64,000 nt of DNA from Choristoneura fumiferana (lineage: Eukaryota > Arthropoda > Insecta > Lepidoptera > Tortricidae), in assembly GCF_025370935.1 (NCBI RefSeq), contig NC_133472.1:8065452-8129451 (forward strand), written 5' to 3'. The translations under genes and the position numbers were made by a program. Under the pieces are notes generated by a model. It did no database searches, was not told the DNA's origin, and saw only the letters and a list, made by a program, of their open reading frames with translations. Below, piece by piece: positions 54,400 through 64,000 of this stretch (positions within the stretch are counted from its first letter, which is position 1; each line of letters opens with the position of its first letter).

Positions 54400-55430
54400 T
54401 CTCATTATTCAGTCATGAAACGGAGGGGAGTCGATTTGGAACGCATCGATCTGTTTCAAAGTTTTTCTTCAACTTGTCCACAGTTTAAAACAAAGCGAAG
54501 AAAGAGAAAGTAGAGGCGAAGTTATCAGTGGATGGTGCTAATGATCGCGAAGCGGCACCTACACGCAACGGCTAGATTAGAATCGCCCCCTCTTGGGGGC
54601 GCAATTTCCGCCCTATAGCCGATATGCCGACTTTTCACCTAGCCACGGCAAAACTAAAGGCCTTTATTGCCTCAACTTCAATACGCCTTGATTCACGTGT
54701 AGCTTGACCTAAGTTTTTTATGGAAATGATTAGATTTGTAATTGCAATTCTTTGTGATACTGTAGCTGTAGCTGTAGGACGCACATTTATTTAATTAATC
54801 GTATGGCAACATTTAAAATAGGCTTATAAACATATCTATCGCCATCTTTGCCTATTAGGTAGGTATTTTAATTGGATGGTAATTGAAATAATCATTTTTA
54901 TTGTGCTTGGAAACCCGTAGATATAGGTACATTTATTGAACGGTAAAATCAAATAAGATAAAAAAATGCTGAAATTCAGTAGGTACCTATAAAGCCGCTT
55001 AAGAGATGTTCCTCTTAACGCCCAGAGTCTTTTATAAAGTACTTATTGTTATTTGATCATCAAACTCTATCTTTGGTGTTCATAAGTCAAAAATTTAACT
55101 TGGGCTTTAGGTTATACTAAACTGCACGATATATATATATTTTTTTTCTATTTGAGTACACATCCTCACACTTCATGATACATTGCATGTTTGCATAAAC
55201 AAGCGAGTTAAAAGATATCACATGGACAGACATGAAAAAAATGATTAAGTTTCAACACGGAACCCTAAAAAGGTAATTGGTAGAACTCCAAAGTCCTGAT
55301 AATCACATTTATTGGCTTCTATTTTACATTTTCGACTCTCGAACCATCTTGAACTTTGTTAATTTTATTTCAAATCCCGGATGTACCTACCGCAAAACGG
55401 GTTGAATTTTTAATTTAGGTATCACATTAT
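54400..55430. other. Unassigned stretch
   Basis: No gene is recognised. A GC-richer piece at 54,500-54,650 has no stable frame. A short cggaaccctaaaaaggtaat word at 55,258-55,277 is a scrap of the GGAACCC family. Confidence 0.35.
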
Positions 55431-55503
55431 CGGGGTGTTTCATCATCCATTGATTAAATTATCTGATGGATAAATGTGATGCCGTCCCTGTGTGTTTTGT
55501 TCG
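55431..55503 (+). mobile_element. 'Caccatccattgat' MITE (family H), left part of an interrupted copy
   Basis: tcatcatccattgattaaat, ggataaatgtgatgccgtcc and tgtgttttgttcg. The rest of this copy (aatggacggagacagcatca ... tcagtgggtggtgatgt) lies at 56,519-56,592, beyond a 1-kb insertion. The last ten bases, gttttgttcg, are repeated at 56,519-56,528. Confidence 0.75.
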
Positions 55504-56518
55504 GGTGCCCCTTGAAATTTCGACAAACTAATTATAGAATTTAAATTCATCGAAAACGATATATATCGAATATTCAATACTAATATTTTCGCTTGGAATA
55601 ATTTCACTTCATCGAATAGTCATTACATATTAAAACAAGAGTACAAGGATTAATAATTGCTTAAAAATACATTTCATCAACTATTCATGAGACAGAACAT
55701 CTAAATATCGCTGTTTATTTCATCGATGTATAACTAATAAAGCACTTTTATTTATTTCATAGTTGATTACATATTATAACAATAATATTCTACTAGTTTT
55801 AGTGATTGAAGATTGAATTCTGCATCTTTTGCATATTTTTTTAGCGAATTTAAAGGCTTGTATTCTTCTGAAAAATAAAATCGATATAGTTTCTATTATT
55901 ATAAAAATAGTTTTGGTTAGGTTAAATCGCTACCAGGACAGTAGGTTAGGTTAGGTTAGAACTGCGATCCCAACAAAAATACATCGCTTCCAGGATAGTA
56001 GGTTAGGTTAGGTTAGAACAAAAAAAACCGCTACCAGAAAAGTAGTCCAGGTTAGGTTAGAACTACGACCCCAACAAAAATACATCGCTACCAGGCAAGT
56101 AGGTTAGGTTAGCTTAGGTTACAACTGCGACACCAACAAAAATATATCGCTACCAGGAAAGTAGGTTAGGTTAGAGCTGCGACCCCAACAAAAATAAATC
56201 GCTACTAGAAAAGTAGGTACATTACAACTGCGACTTCAAAAAAATAATTGAAGTTGTGAAATGATAAAAATTAAAATAATATTCTAAGATGTAATATTTA
56301 CAACATTAAAAAAAGTATGAAATAATAAAATATGAAATGAATATCCGCCAAATAAACAATCTATAAATAATATTTCCAGAAATTAAAAATCGGTGATTTA
56401 AAAATACTCATTCTAATAATTCCAGGTAATGAATATTCGACGAAATGAAAAAGATATGAAACGTTGACTTTTAAATGATATTCGATTAAAAGTTATGTCG
56501 ACATTTCAAAGTTAAACC
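55504..56518. mobile_element. 1,015-bp non-autonomous TIR element carrying a GGTTA-rich minisatellite
   Basis: It is bounded by the perfect 10-bp direct repeat gttttgttcg. Left end ggtgccccttgaaatttcga then ca; right end, inverted, ggtttaactttgaaatgtcg then aca, giving imperfect ~22-bp TIRs with the shared core ttgaaat.tcgaca. The interior is AT-rich and without a transposase; tcgaat/attcga words recur subterminally on both sides. A minisatellite lies at 55,914-56,245. The 9-10-bp duplication suggests a MULE-like integrase, by inference only. There are no other copies in this window. Confidence 0.75.
55914..56245 (+). repeat. Minisatellite, 45-62-bp unit containing runs of GGTTA
   Basis: Six units begin with atcgct(a/t)cca-like words at about 55,926, 55,983, 56,028, 56,084, 56,146 and 56,198. 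Each has agtaggttaggttag with two to four GGTTA pentamers, then aactgcgaccccaacaaaaa. Length variation comes mainly from pentamer number and from one unit lacking its second half. GGTTA is the complement frame of the insect telomere repeat TTAGG. Confidence 0.85.
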
Positions 56519-56592
56519 GTTTTGTTCGAATGGACGGAGACAGCATCACAATTTTATCCGTCAAATAAAATAATCAGTGGGTGGTGATGTAG
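56519..56592 (+). mobile_element. MITE family H, right part of the interrupted copy
   Basis: gttttgttcgaatggacgga, gacagcatcacaattttatc, aatcagtgggtggtgatgta. Together with 55,431-55,503 it makes one element of the 11.4/21.0-kb type. Confidence 0.75.
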
Positions 56593-57069
56593 CCTCTAAG
56601 ACAAAATAAGCTTATCGCTTTCGTAAAACATTTAAGAAATATTTGAACTGATTTTGATGTTATAAGACTGGACAAATAAGTGTAAAAAAAGAAGGGCACA
56701 TTAAAATCTGTCTAACCTGACGCCCTTATATCTAATTCATACAGATGTATGCACAAAAATAACAAACTACATAATATAAAAGTCAACAATTAGATATGAG
56801 TTTAAGGTATGAAAAACAACAAGTCAGAAATCACTCACGGTTCTGTATCGCAGGTTAAAAATTGAAGCGTATTTTAATACAGAATACAGCTTTAATACAG
56901 CGTGTATTTTTGATACAACCACAAACTTTAAGGGTAGTTAGTGAAGGCCCTAATAAACATAAACACGCTTTATTATGTTTTAGTAAAAAAATATGACTTA
57001 ATATTTATTGAATCAGGCGTTACTTTGCCGCGACCTTACGATATATAGCTAAGCTTATGCAAAATATGC
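56593..57069. other. Unassigned AT-rich stretch
   Basis: No gene or repeat is identified. Confidence 0.3.
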
Positions 57070-57200
57070 GTGTTCATGCAGTTCCTCCACCTCCACACTG
57101 TAAGAACACACACAAATCATACAAACCCATCTATCACCACCACCACACTACACTGACGCGTTTCGAACTCAACCAGAGCTCATCTTCAGAGTGACACAAC
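57070..57200 (+). repeat. Half of the 'gtaagaacacacacaaa' foldback family
   Basis: ctccacctccacactgtaag, aacacacacaaatcatacaa, accaccaccacactacactg, acgcgtttcgaactcaacca and gagctcatcttcagagtg. It matches the left arm and centre of 13,339-13,504; no right arm is found. Confidence 0.55.
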
Positions 57201-57482
57201 CGTACACCATGCTACCAGTTGTTAGACTAACGAACCACAACCACCGTTTTAATTGGTCACTGTAACTCCCCAAGTACCCACATATGTTTTATGAAATAAA
57301 ACAAAACTACCCACAAATTATTAATAATTTTTTAACCGCCCTTCAAAACTACCTTGGTTTTATTTATTTACTGTCAAGGCATGTTTTATTAACTACCATT
57401 GCTGAAATTAGATCCAAGCAAGCAAGGGGTCTATTATTAATGAGCAGGTAAATTTTGTTTCATCTCCCTTGCTACGGCTTTT

Positions 57483-57590
57483 TCTGGTTTTTCTGTGCAT
57501 ATATAGTTCAGTTTGTATTTTCAATTTAGGTTTTACGGGATGACCGTAAAAGTAAAAATTTGGAATTGAAATAAAAAATACAAAAAAGAT
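57483..57590 (+). repeat. SINE body and tail fragment
   Basis: tctggtttttctgtgcatat, tcagtttgtattttcaattt, aggttttacgggatgaccgt and aaaagtaaaaatttggaatt. This is the plus-strand version of the tail seen in complement at 36,030-36,110. The tRNA-like head is missing. Confidence 0.6.
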
Positions 57591-57599
57591 TCCGAAAAA

Positions 57600-59339
57600 C
57601 TTAACTTAATATACATTAATTGGCATGGATCTATTACTTATTATAGTATGCATTTTTATTATAACTAAATTACCATATTTGCAACCCAAAATTGAAACGC
57701 ATATGCCAACTATCAAGTTATCAGTGTGTTAAATGTGTTATGTTTGTGAATTTTGCTGTGTATTTGTGTGCCTATTTTCTTGGTTGTTGCAAGTACACAA
57801 GTTGGATTCATGAATCGACGTAGGTACTATCGAGCAAGTGTCTAAAACTACTGTTAATTACTAGTATTATATTATTAACACCGAAACTTTGACTTTCTGT
57901 TTCTAAATTAACTTCGCTCACAAAACCCATTAGCTAACTCTTATTTTGCCAACGCAATCTACACTTCTCCCACGCTGTAAACAGTTATATCAACAGGTTG
58001 GGCAGACAGCGAGTATAATATAGAACTAATTACGTTCTCGGAGCTCTAAGAGCTACAGTTTCCCGCGGCGTTGAAGTTGTTAGCTAAATCTACAACATCT
58101 CACAGTTTTCTTCTTTATTTTTCCTTTTCCCATGACTATTTCTATGATTACATATCTAGCAGCTTGTCCTACAAAAACATCAAAATATAGACTGTTGTTA
58201 ACACTTCTTTGTTCTTTTCAATAAAACGCAAAACGCAGTACAAGGAGGTCAAAGCATTTTTCACTTCTCTGTTTTTTAGTTAGATAGGTACTCATAATTG
58301 AACATAAAATATACTTCCAAATTATAAATACCTAATATCCACACTAAAACTTATGTTGTGCATAGAAATAAATGGAATACCTACCAAAAATTCTACAATG
58401 ATTATAAACAAATTTAACCAAATGAAGAAGAAAGCAGGTGTAGTGTCGTATCTGGAAGTCAAGCAACTGGCCGAAGACCGCGCTGAGTGGTGGTTAGTCC
58501 ACCGATAAGAGCGTAGGTCTTAAATTAAAAAAGAAGATATTATTTTATTAAAGTGACGTTGGTAACTTACGAAAGCAACACGGTGCCTTAAAACGTTATC
58601 ACGATTCAACACCAGTACCGGAACAGCTCGATTTTCACCGGGTTGCCAATTTTTTAGATGATGTCAGTTATAACAACTAAATGTGAGGTGTTGCGTCTGA
58701 AGTCGTACACGTACCTAACTCACACTTCTCTCACTCTCCGAGTGCAATGAAAATGTTCACTCCATGCCACTGTTCAACACTTAGCTTTATTTGGTTCATT
58801 ATACTTTGGCCGACTAGCTGAAGCCGTTAAACTGTTTGCACGGAGTGACTATGGCTGTAAACATACTGGTTAAACAGAGCCCGCGGTTTGCGGGCAGCTA
58901 AATGAAGGCAGTTCCCGCTCACGCATGGAAAAATCACGGGTCGGAACATGCGGGACACTAGCTTTTGAGGCAGGTGCAAGAGTAATAAAATAGTAAAACG
59001 ATAAAAAGATAAAAGCGTTAAGGGGACATACTTAATAACTTCAAACTTTTAGATTCTAACTAAAAATTTAGAGCTACATGTAAAAGACCTATGCTTGAGA
59101 TCCTCAAAAGTTTTTTTTTTACAAAATAACAGGCTGCAATGGTGTGTGGTTGTAAAGAGCCCTCACGAAGCCAATTTTTTCGCACTTGTCCATGATTTTT
59201 TACTTTTATCCGATACCTAAGTACATCCCAAATTACGGAGTACTTATTTTCACAAAGTAAATTCCCGTAAACAATAACGGCTCAGTAGCCTGACAATGGG
59301 AACTCAGCGAATGCCATTTTCCAATAGGGTACGGCCATT
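57600..59339. other. Largely single-copy-looking sequence, no gene seen
   Basis: None of the dispersed families of this window is recognised here. There are no splice-framed open stretches with a known domain. Confidence 0.35.
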
Positions 59340-59475
59340 GAAAAACCTGTCCCGTGATTATTTTTGGCGCGAGCGAGCGAGGGCCGGGCGCGGCAGTGTG
59401 GGTCGCAGCCTCAACAAGAACGGTTGCCGGCACAACCCCGCACCACACCCGAAGTTGCACCGAGTCCCATCTCTC
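59340..59475. other. GC-rich CpG-containing island
   Basis: attgaaaaacctgtcccgtg leads into ggcgcgagcgagcgagggcc, then gggcgcggcagtgtgggtcg and an accccgcaccacacccgaag segment, ending before caaataaatcattaattcag. It contrasts with AT-rich flanks and could be a promoter/5'-UTR exon, or an element. A 61-codon open frame crosses it without a known motif. No TATA/Inr pair can be defended. Confidence 0.3.
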
Positions 59476-59479
59476 AAAT

Positions 59480-60056
59480 AAATCATTAATTCAGTTTTAA
59501 ACACCCCATGATGCTCTTTTGTTTTTATTATGAATTTTCCGAGTGATTTAATTGGGAGACAAAGTAAACTCGACGCGCGCGGTATTCAAAACTTGTTGAA
59601 TTTGTTTTAGCTACCACTGCCAGAAAAGTAATAATTAGGTTTAAATAGTGTAAAATTATAAATTGATATATTGCGGGCGCAGCTGACAATAGTATAGGTA
59701 TGTATTTATACTTCTGGAATTACTGTAAGTTGATGTTACTGGTCGTAATTTTTCCTTTTTGGTCAAAATTTTACAAGGCCTTTTCCCGCTATTTAATCTT
59801 CCAAAATGTTATTCCTTTTCCAATAGTGTATTGTTTATGTTTTTATGTACGAGTAGTTCATATTGAAATATTCGGGGATCTACAAATATTATTTATGTTA
59901 CATTGGTGTTTATAAAATGTTATTGACTTATTTATTACTTGTGTTACCAATATATAAACAAACATATAAATAAAATAAAAAAACCTAAAATTTCTGAAAG
60001 TGGCTCCGAAGCGGTAACGTTTCGTATGCTCTGCCCATTTCGGGAATACAGGCGTG
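59480..60056. other. Unassigned AT-rich stretch
   Basis: No gene is recognised; open frames are T-rich and hydrophobic by composition only. Confidence 0.3.
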
Positions 60057-60058
60057 AT

Positions 60059-60082
60059 GTTTGTGTGTGTGTGTGTGTGTAT
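60059..60082 (+). repeat. (TG)n microsatellite
   Basis: An uninterrupted run of about ten gt dinucleotides. Confidence 0.8.
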
Positions 60083-62985
60083 GAACAAAGGTAAATAAAA
60101 TCACATCGTTATTCTAGATCATTATCCAATGAAATTATGAATACTCCTTAACAAATTTAAATTATCAAAGTATGTCGAAGCCGATTAATACCCACTTTCA
60201 TAAAGAGATTTAGTACAAGACTTTTTTTAATAAAAAATCTTGGTAATCTCCGTTAAAGTCGATTTTATCGAGTGTTCACGGCAAAGATTACCAATTAATA
60301 AAAAATGTTTCCACGAATAACCTCCCAAGCTTTTTCATAATAATGCGTCTTTTAATTTTAACTGCCTTAACAAAACCGTTACATCCGAAAACAAAAGATC
60401 GCTCAATCTCGAGTATCCTCATGGTGAAGATAAAACTTCCCTTGAATTTTCCAAAAAACGCCGCCAACAGCACTTTTGCATCACAAATTTACATTAGAAA
60501 GAACCTAACAATGTTTTTAAAAACAAGTGCAACAAGGGCGGGCTGATTTTCATGTAGAACGTTTGTTTAGAAAGCTTTGGGCGCGCTTTCCGTCGGCCGA
60601 CGGCCGACGACTAGAGGGATGATTAATGGTTCCTGTGAAGTTTATCAAGGAAATACATTATACTTTGAAAAGTACCTACGCCGAAATATCAACTCATAAA
60701 TTATATCGAGATTTCCAAATTACATATCAGCTAAAATAGGCAGCATACACATTTTGAATTTTTGTGCAGGTTAAGAACATTACTTTGTCGTTCCAATTGT
60801 GAAAGAGTTGAGTTTAAGTACAAAATGTTTGTTTTCGTATTTTCTGTTAAGTTTGTTACTTATTTCAGTCAATATATTGCACAGCAAGTATCAATATCTC
60901 TCAATAGACCGTGTAGTTTCATACCTCCTTTTGTCAATTTTGCCATAGAGAATTATTTAAATTAAACCTACTTAACTCAACTCCGTTAGCATTTAAATAC
61001 GAATAGGTACATTTTATTATAATAACTATATTATTGCCTTACCTGATGAGTGATTTTTCGATGTTTCAAAGCAATTTTTGACATTAAAGGAGACCTACCT
61101 CGAACTACATAAGAAATAGTGCTCGGGGCAACTGAGCCCGATTTTATTTTTGCAACAATGATGAACGGCAACATCAAGGAATCACCCAGTTCAGCACAAT
61201 GCCTTACTCTAAAGAATTTCTTCCACCTGAGCCATTACTGTAAGTTTTTTATTCGCAAGAACGTCACGAACGCGGCTGCAAAAAATATCGAATAACTGTA
61301 AGCTATGAGAATGATGACTATGTTGAATTGCGCTGCTAGAAGCGCTGCCTGTTTGCCATAATGTTAATCGTAAACGAAAATAACGTTCGATACGTTTTAG
61401 TGCGTCAAAACTTATGCCAGACTATAGAGGCACGTTTTTGACAGTTTGTAACGCAAGGGTAGTCTTTTTAACTCCTTTTCTAAGACAAAGATATCCGCTT
61501 CATTTACTATTTACAACGTACGAGTGGATGTGAAATGTGCCTTTGTAATCTTCCGGGCTGCTTGTTAATACTGTCTGCACTATTACTATCTTGTAAGTAT
61601 ATTATTAGTCCGTGTATATACGAAGGTTATTTATTTATGCCGCAAAGCTTTTATTGTTTTGCTACCGGTTAGATAGCTAAGTTTTCCTTTTGTCCGTAAT
61701 AAAGCGAACTGTGACTAATGCCGTGCGAATTGGTTGAATCATTGTGGTGCTCGTTGATACATATCTGTTTGTTTGTTTCAGTAACTATTATACAAGAAAA
61801 TAAACAATATAAACATGCTTCAATTGAAAAATCATAAAAGAATAACTTGACAGTAAAATAATGGGAGTATTTTTTATATTACAGGGCCTTTACACTGCGT
61901 TTTTTAAAAGCATCGTCGACGCGCGTTTGTACCGATTTAAACGCAATACTCGTACATAAAAGGGTTGTGTGGCTGCTCTACCCATGGAAAGAAAAACGCA
62001 CTATCAACGCGCATTTGTAAAACACGCGTGGACGGCACGTTTGAAAAACGCGGTGTGCTATATTTTTGTGGATTCATAGATATATGTTACTGATTTTAAA
62101 AAAAAAATATTACCTACATCAAAAACCAAAATTGCGGACCCTTTTCCCAGTGTAGAAAAAACTTATTTACTGTCATTTGGTACAAATGGGAAATCGTCCT
62201 CTTGAATTGACTATTGTTAAATTTGGACCAAAATGATACTATCCAAAGTAAAATTTTGTCAAAATGTAATTGTGCTGAAAAATATTTACAACCAAATTTA
62301 TTCTTTTGCTACTTAATTAAACTCAAATGGAATATTGTCCATTATAAATTGGGAACAAAATTAAATAAGCAACCAATTCACTTAGTGAATGTTGTCTAAA
62401 TCAAGGCATAATTTAACTGAATAATATCTATGATAATATGTAGGCCCAAAACAAATTATTTCGGGTGTAACATATTTACAATTCGTCATATTTCTGAGTG
62501 TACGTAAATACAAGTGGTCGTTTTTTTTCGGCATACATCAAATTTGACAATTTTACCATGGGAAAAGATTCCATTTTCGACGATATTCAGTATGGTCAAT
62601 TTTACTTGATGATGTATATCAAATTGTCATTTTTCTGTTCTGACGTATAATTTAGAGTTGTGCATTTGCTTTAAATGGCAGTAAGTAAATCCTCAGATTA
62701 TTGAAAATTGTGAACCTCCAGAAAAATTGAGAACTCCAAACAGACTAATTGAGGACCTCCTTTTTATGAAGTCGGTTGAAAATTAGACCATTTTTGTTGT
62801 TTTCGAATATCTGCTGAGTCCTCATGTGACTATGAGAAGTATGCAGCTACGGAGCGAATGAAACAACCGACTTACTTGGAAGCTAATTTATTACTATTAT
62901 TACTAAGCGTTATAATTGCCGAATGACGTCGCGCGCGTTTGTTTCGGTGTTCGAAACGAATACACATCAGACTGTCTATAACCGG
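60083..62985. other. Mostly single-copy-looking sequence, no gene seen
   Basis: It contains a short palindromic word (gtcggccgacggccgac, near 60,592-60,608) and a decayed inverted structure at about 61,885-62,060 (tttacactgcgttttttaaa / tttgaaaaacgcggtgtg). A 45-codon open stretch starts at an ATG at 61,160 and contains a gtaagt donor-like word near 61,231, but has no recognised domain. Confidence 0.3.
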
Positions 62986-62989
62986 ACCC

Positions 62990-63140
62990 GGATAGCCTGT
63001 GGTTGGAAAAACTAACTAACTGGGTTCGATTCCCGGTCGGGCCAGATATTATGTATGAAAATTACGTTTACCGATCTCGAGTTTTGAATGCTTAATTTAT
63101 CTTCAAACGTATGCCGGTACCATGGCACAAGGTGTCAATT
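62990..63140 (+). mobile_element. tRNA-derived SINE head
   Basis: gacccggatagcctgtggtt, a consensus B box gggttcgattcccgg (63,021-63,036), cgggccagatattatgtatg and then a body with gatctcgagttttgaatg. The outer strings gacccgg and tcgggcc could pair like an acceptor stem (6 of 7) and ctggg/cccgg like a T stem, but no anticodon arm remains. The body order parallels the SINE at 44,275. Confidence 0.6.
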
Positions 63141-63440
63141 TGTCCACAGTATATTATTACCTAGTATTGGTAGTATGTACATATTTATCTTATCAGATTA
63201 ATTATTTTAATGAATCACTGCCATCATCGCACATTTTCATATAAATTACAAGTTTTTTTGGGACACTACGAGTATTTCGCTGGTTTCCAATCATTGAACA
63301 AACACATAATTAAAAGTCTTAGTTGTGTTCCAGTAATTATTTGCCTTACATTTTGAGCGTTCGAGTTTCAATTTAACGTTATAATAGAACCGATTATTAA
63401 ATTTTCTGCTGTATCTTCGTTTATTTATGCACAGCGTAAG

Positions 63441-63592
63441 GCGCTGTTTACACGATGCGAGTAAAATTGTTAGGAAGCAATACATTGCGGGGCCGCTGAG
63501 TTAACGGTATTAAGCAGCAACAAGTCATCGACCAAGCACCGCAGTGTACTCGTAACACTCTATCTGCTCGCATTGTGTAAACTGGGCATAAC
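63441..63592. mobile_element. Hairpin element, 'tgtttacacgatgcgag' arms
   Basis: The left gctgtttacacgatgcgagt pairs with the right tgctcgcattgtgtaaact. Between them are acattgcggggccgctgagt and ccgcagtgtactcg. It is similar in size and layout to the 9,072 hairpin. Confidence 0.55.
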
Positions 63593-63738
63593 TTAAGCGG
63601 ATTACTGTCACCATGACTTTTATTAATTTATGAGCCAGAATAATTTGAATCGCCATGCTCGAAGATTTTAATTCAATTCAAAACAATAAATATTAGGGTG
63701 CTGAGAGAGTGGTATCGTTTTTGACGGCCATCTATATT

Positions 63739-64000
63739 TTTAACCGACTTCAAAAAAGGAGGAGGTTCTATGTTCCAATGTTTGTATTTTTTTATGTATG
63801 TTCACCGATTACTCGGTCAATTGTGGACCGATTTACAAAATTATTTTTTTTCTCGAAAGAATATTCTTCTGAGATGGTCCCATTGTCACCAAGTCAAGAT
63901 CTGATGATGAGATCTAGGGAAATCGAGGGCAAAACTCAAATTTTATAGGCACACCTATGGCGATTTTGGCATTTTTAGCATTGAGGTAAACATTTACATT
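63739..64000 (+). repeat. 'ttaaccgacttcaaaaaaggaggaggttct' repeat, cut by the window end
   Basis: ttaaccgacttcaaaaaagg, aggaggttctatgttccaat, tatgttcaccgattactcgg, tcaattgtggaccgattt, gatggtcccattgtcaccaa, agatctgatgatgagatcta, aaatcgagggcaaaactcaa, tataggcacaccta. It has the best preserved start of the three copies. Confidence 0.7.

Noticed and set aside
55914..56245. A true telomere or CRISPR-like array
   Set aside because: GGTTA runs are only two to four units and embedded in a longer unit. The array lies inside a transposable element, and there are no identical repeats with unique spacers.
59296..59481. An Arg-rich 61-codon protein
   Set aside because: The openness follows from GC composition. 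Without a recognised motif I list only a GC-rich island.
62990..63060. A functional tRNA gene
   Set aside because: The B box and T stem are good, but the acceptor stem has a mismatch and no anticodon arm can be formed. The downstream sequence follows the SINE body order, so it is a SINE head.

Overview
The window looks like lepidopteran (moth or butterfly) nuclear DNA. Evidence: an AT-rich background full of 'taggtacctac'-type strings; interspersed repeats typical of Lepidoptera (the repeat ending in a CTTTCGCATTTATAATATTA-type tail, the GACAGACAG/ACCCCC repeat, the GGGTTCCG...CGGAACCCTA repeat); LINE 3' ends with short (TCTAA), (TTCTA), (CTTT) or (GAT) tails; and a TTAGG-like motif (the insect telomere unit). 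I find no complete host gene. Nearly all supportable features are transposable elements or their relics, so this is a gene-poor region or the inside of a long intron. Species and chromosome cannot be read from it.

Layout. 1-27.3 kb: palindromic MITE-type elements (1.0, 1.3, 1.9, 5.75, 9.07, 11.4, 11.9, 17.1, 19.6, 19.8, 21.0 and 23.0 kb), LINE tails and fragments (3.0, 8.2, 10.9, 14.4, 26.4 kb), tRNA-derived and poly-A repeats (4.9, 18.3, 25.4 kb) and an exon-like GC-rich scrap at 19.44-19.54 kb. 27.55-40.59 kb: one segment present twice, copies A1 and A2, separated by a gap of exactly 100 N. A1 also contains a 2.03-kb internal tandem duplication (B1/B2; the single homologue in A2 is B3). RTE-like LINE pieces lie at the borders. 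The sequence next to the gap is rich in single-base indels, so an uncollapsed haplotype is as likely as a real tandem duplication. 41-47.5 kb: LINE tails, a 204-bp two-copy tandem repeat, a 611-bp near-perfect palindrome holding two inverted SINE heads, and a ~113-bp minisatellite.

47,791-52,160: a structurally complete Ty1/copia LTR retrotransposon. It has 166- and 164-bp LTRs, a 5-bp ataaa target duplication, a primer site complementary to the anticodon region of initiator tRNA-Met (half-tRNA priming), a 663-codon Gag-protease-integrase frame, and a reverse transcriptase/RNase H part broken by two deletions and two stops. It sits in the tail of an older repeat.

52.2-64 kb: more LINE tails, then a 1,015-bp element with imperfect terminal inverted repeats and a 10-bp target duplication inserted in a MITE at 55.5 kb. 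It carries a minisatellite built around runs of GGTTA, the complement of the insect telomere unit. From 57.6 to 62.9 kb the sequence is mostly single-copy-looking with no recognised gene, followed by a SINE head, a hairpin and a truncated repeat at the window edge.

No gene network can be described. The only protein-coding logic is the copia replication cycle: Gag shell, protease, integrase, RT/RNase H, tRNA primer, polypurine tract and LTRs. In this copy it could not be completed without help in trans.
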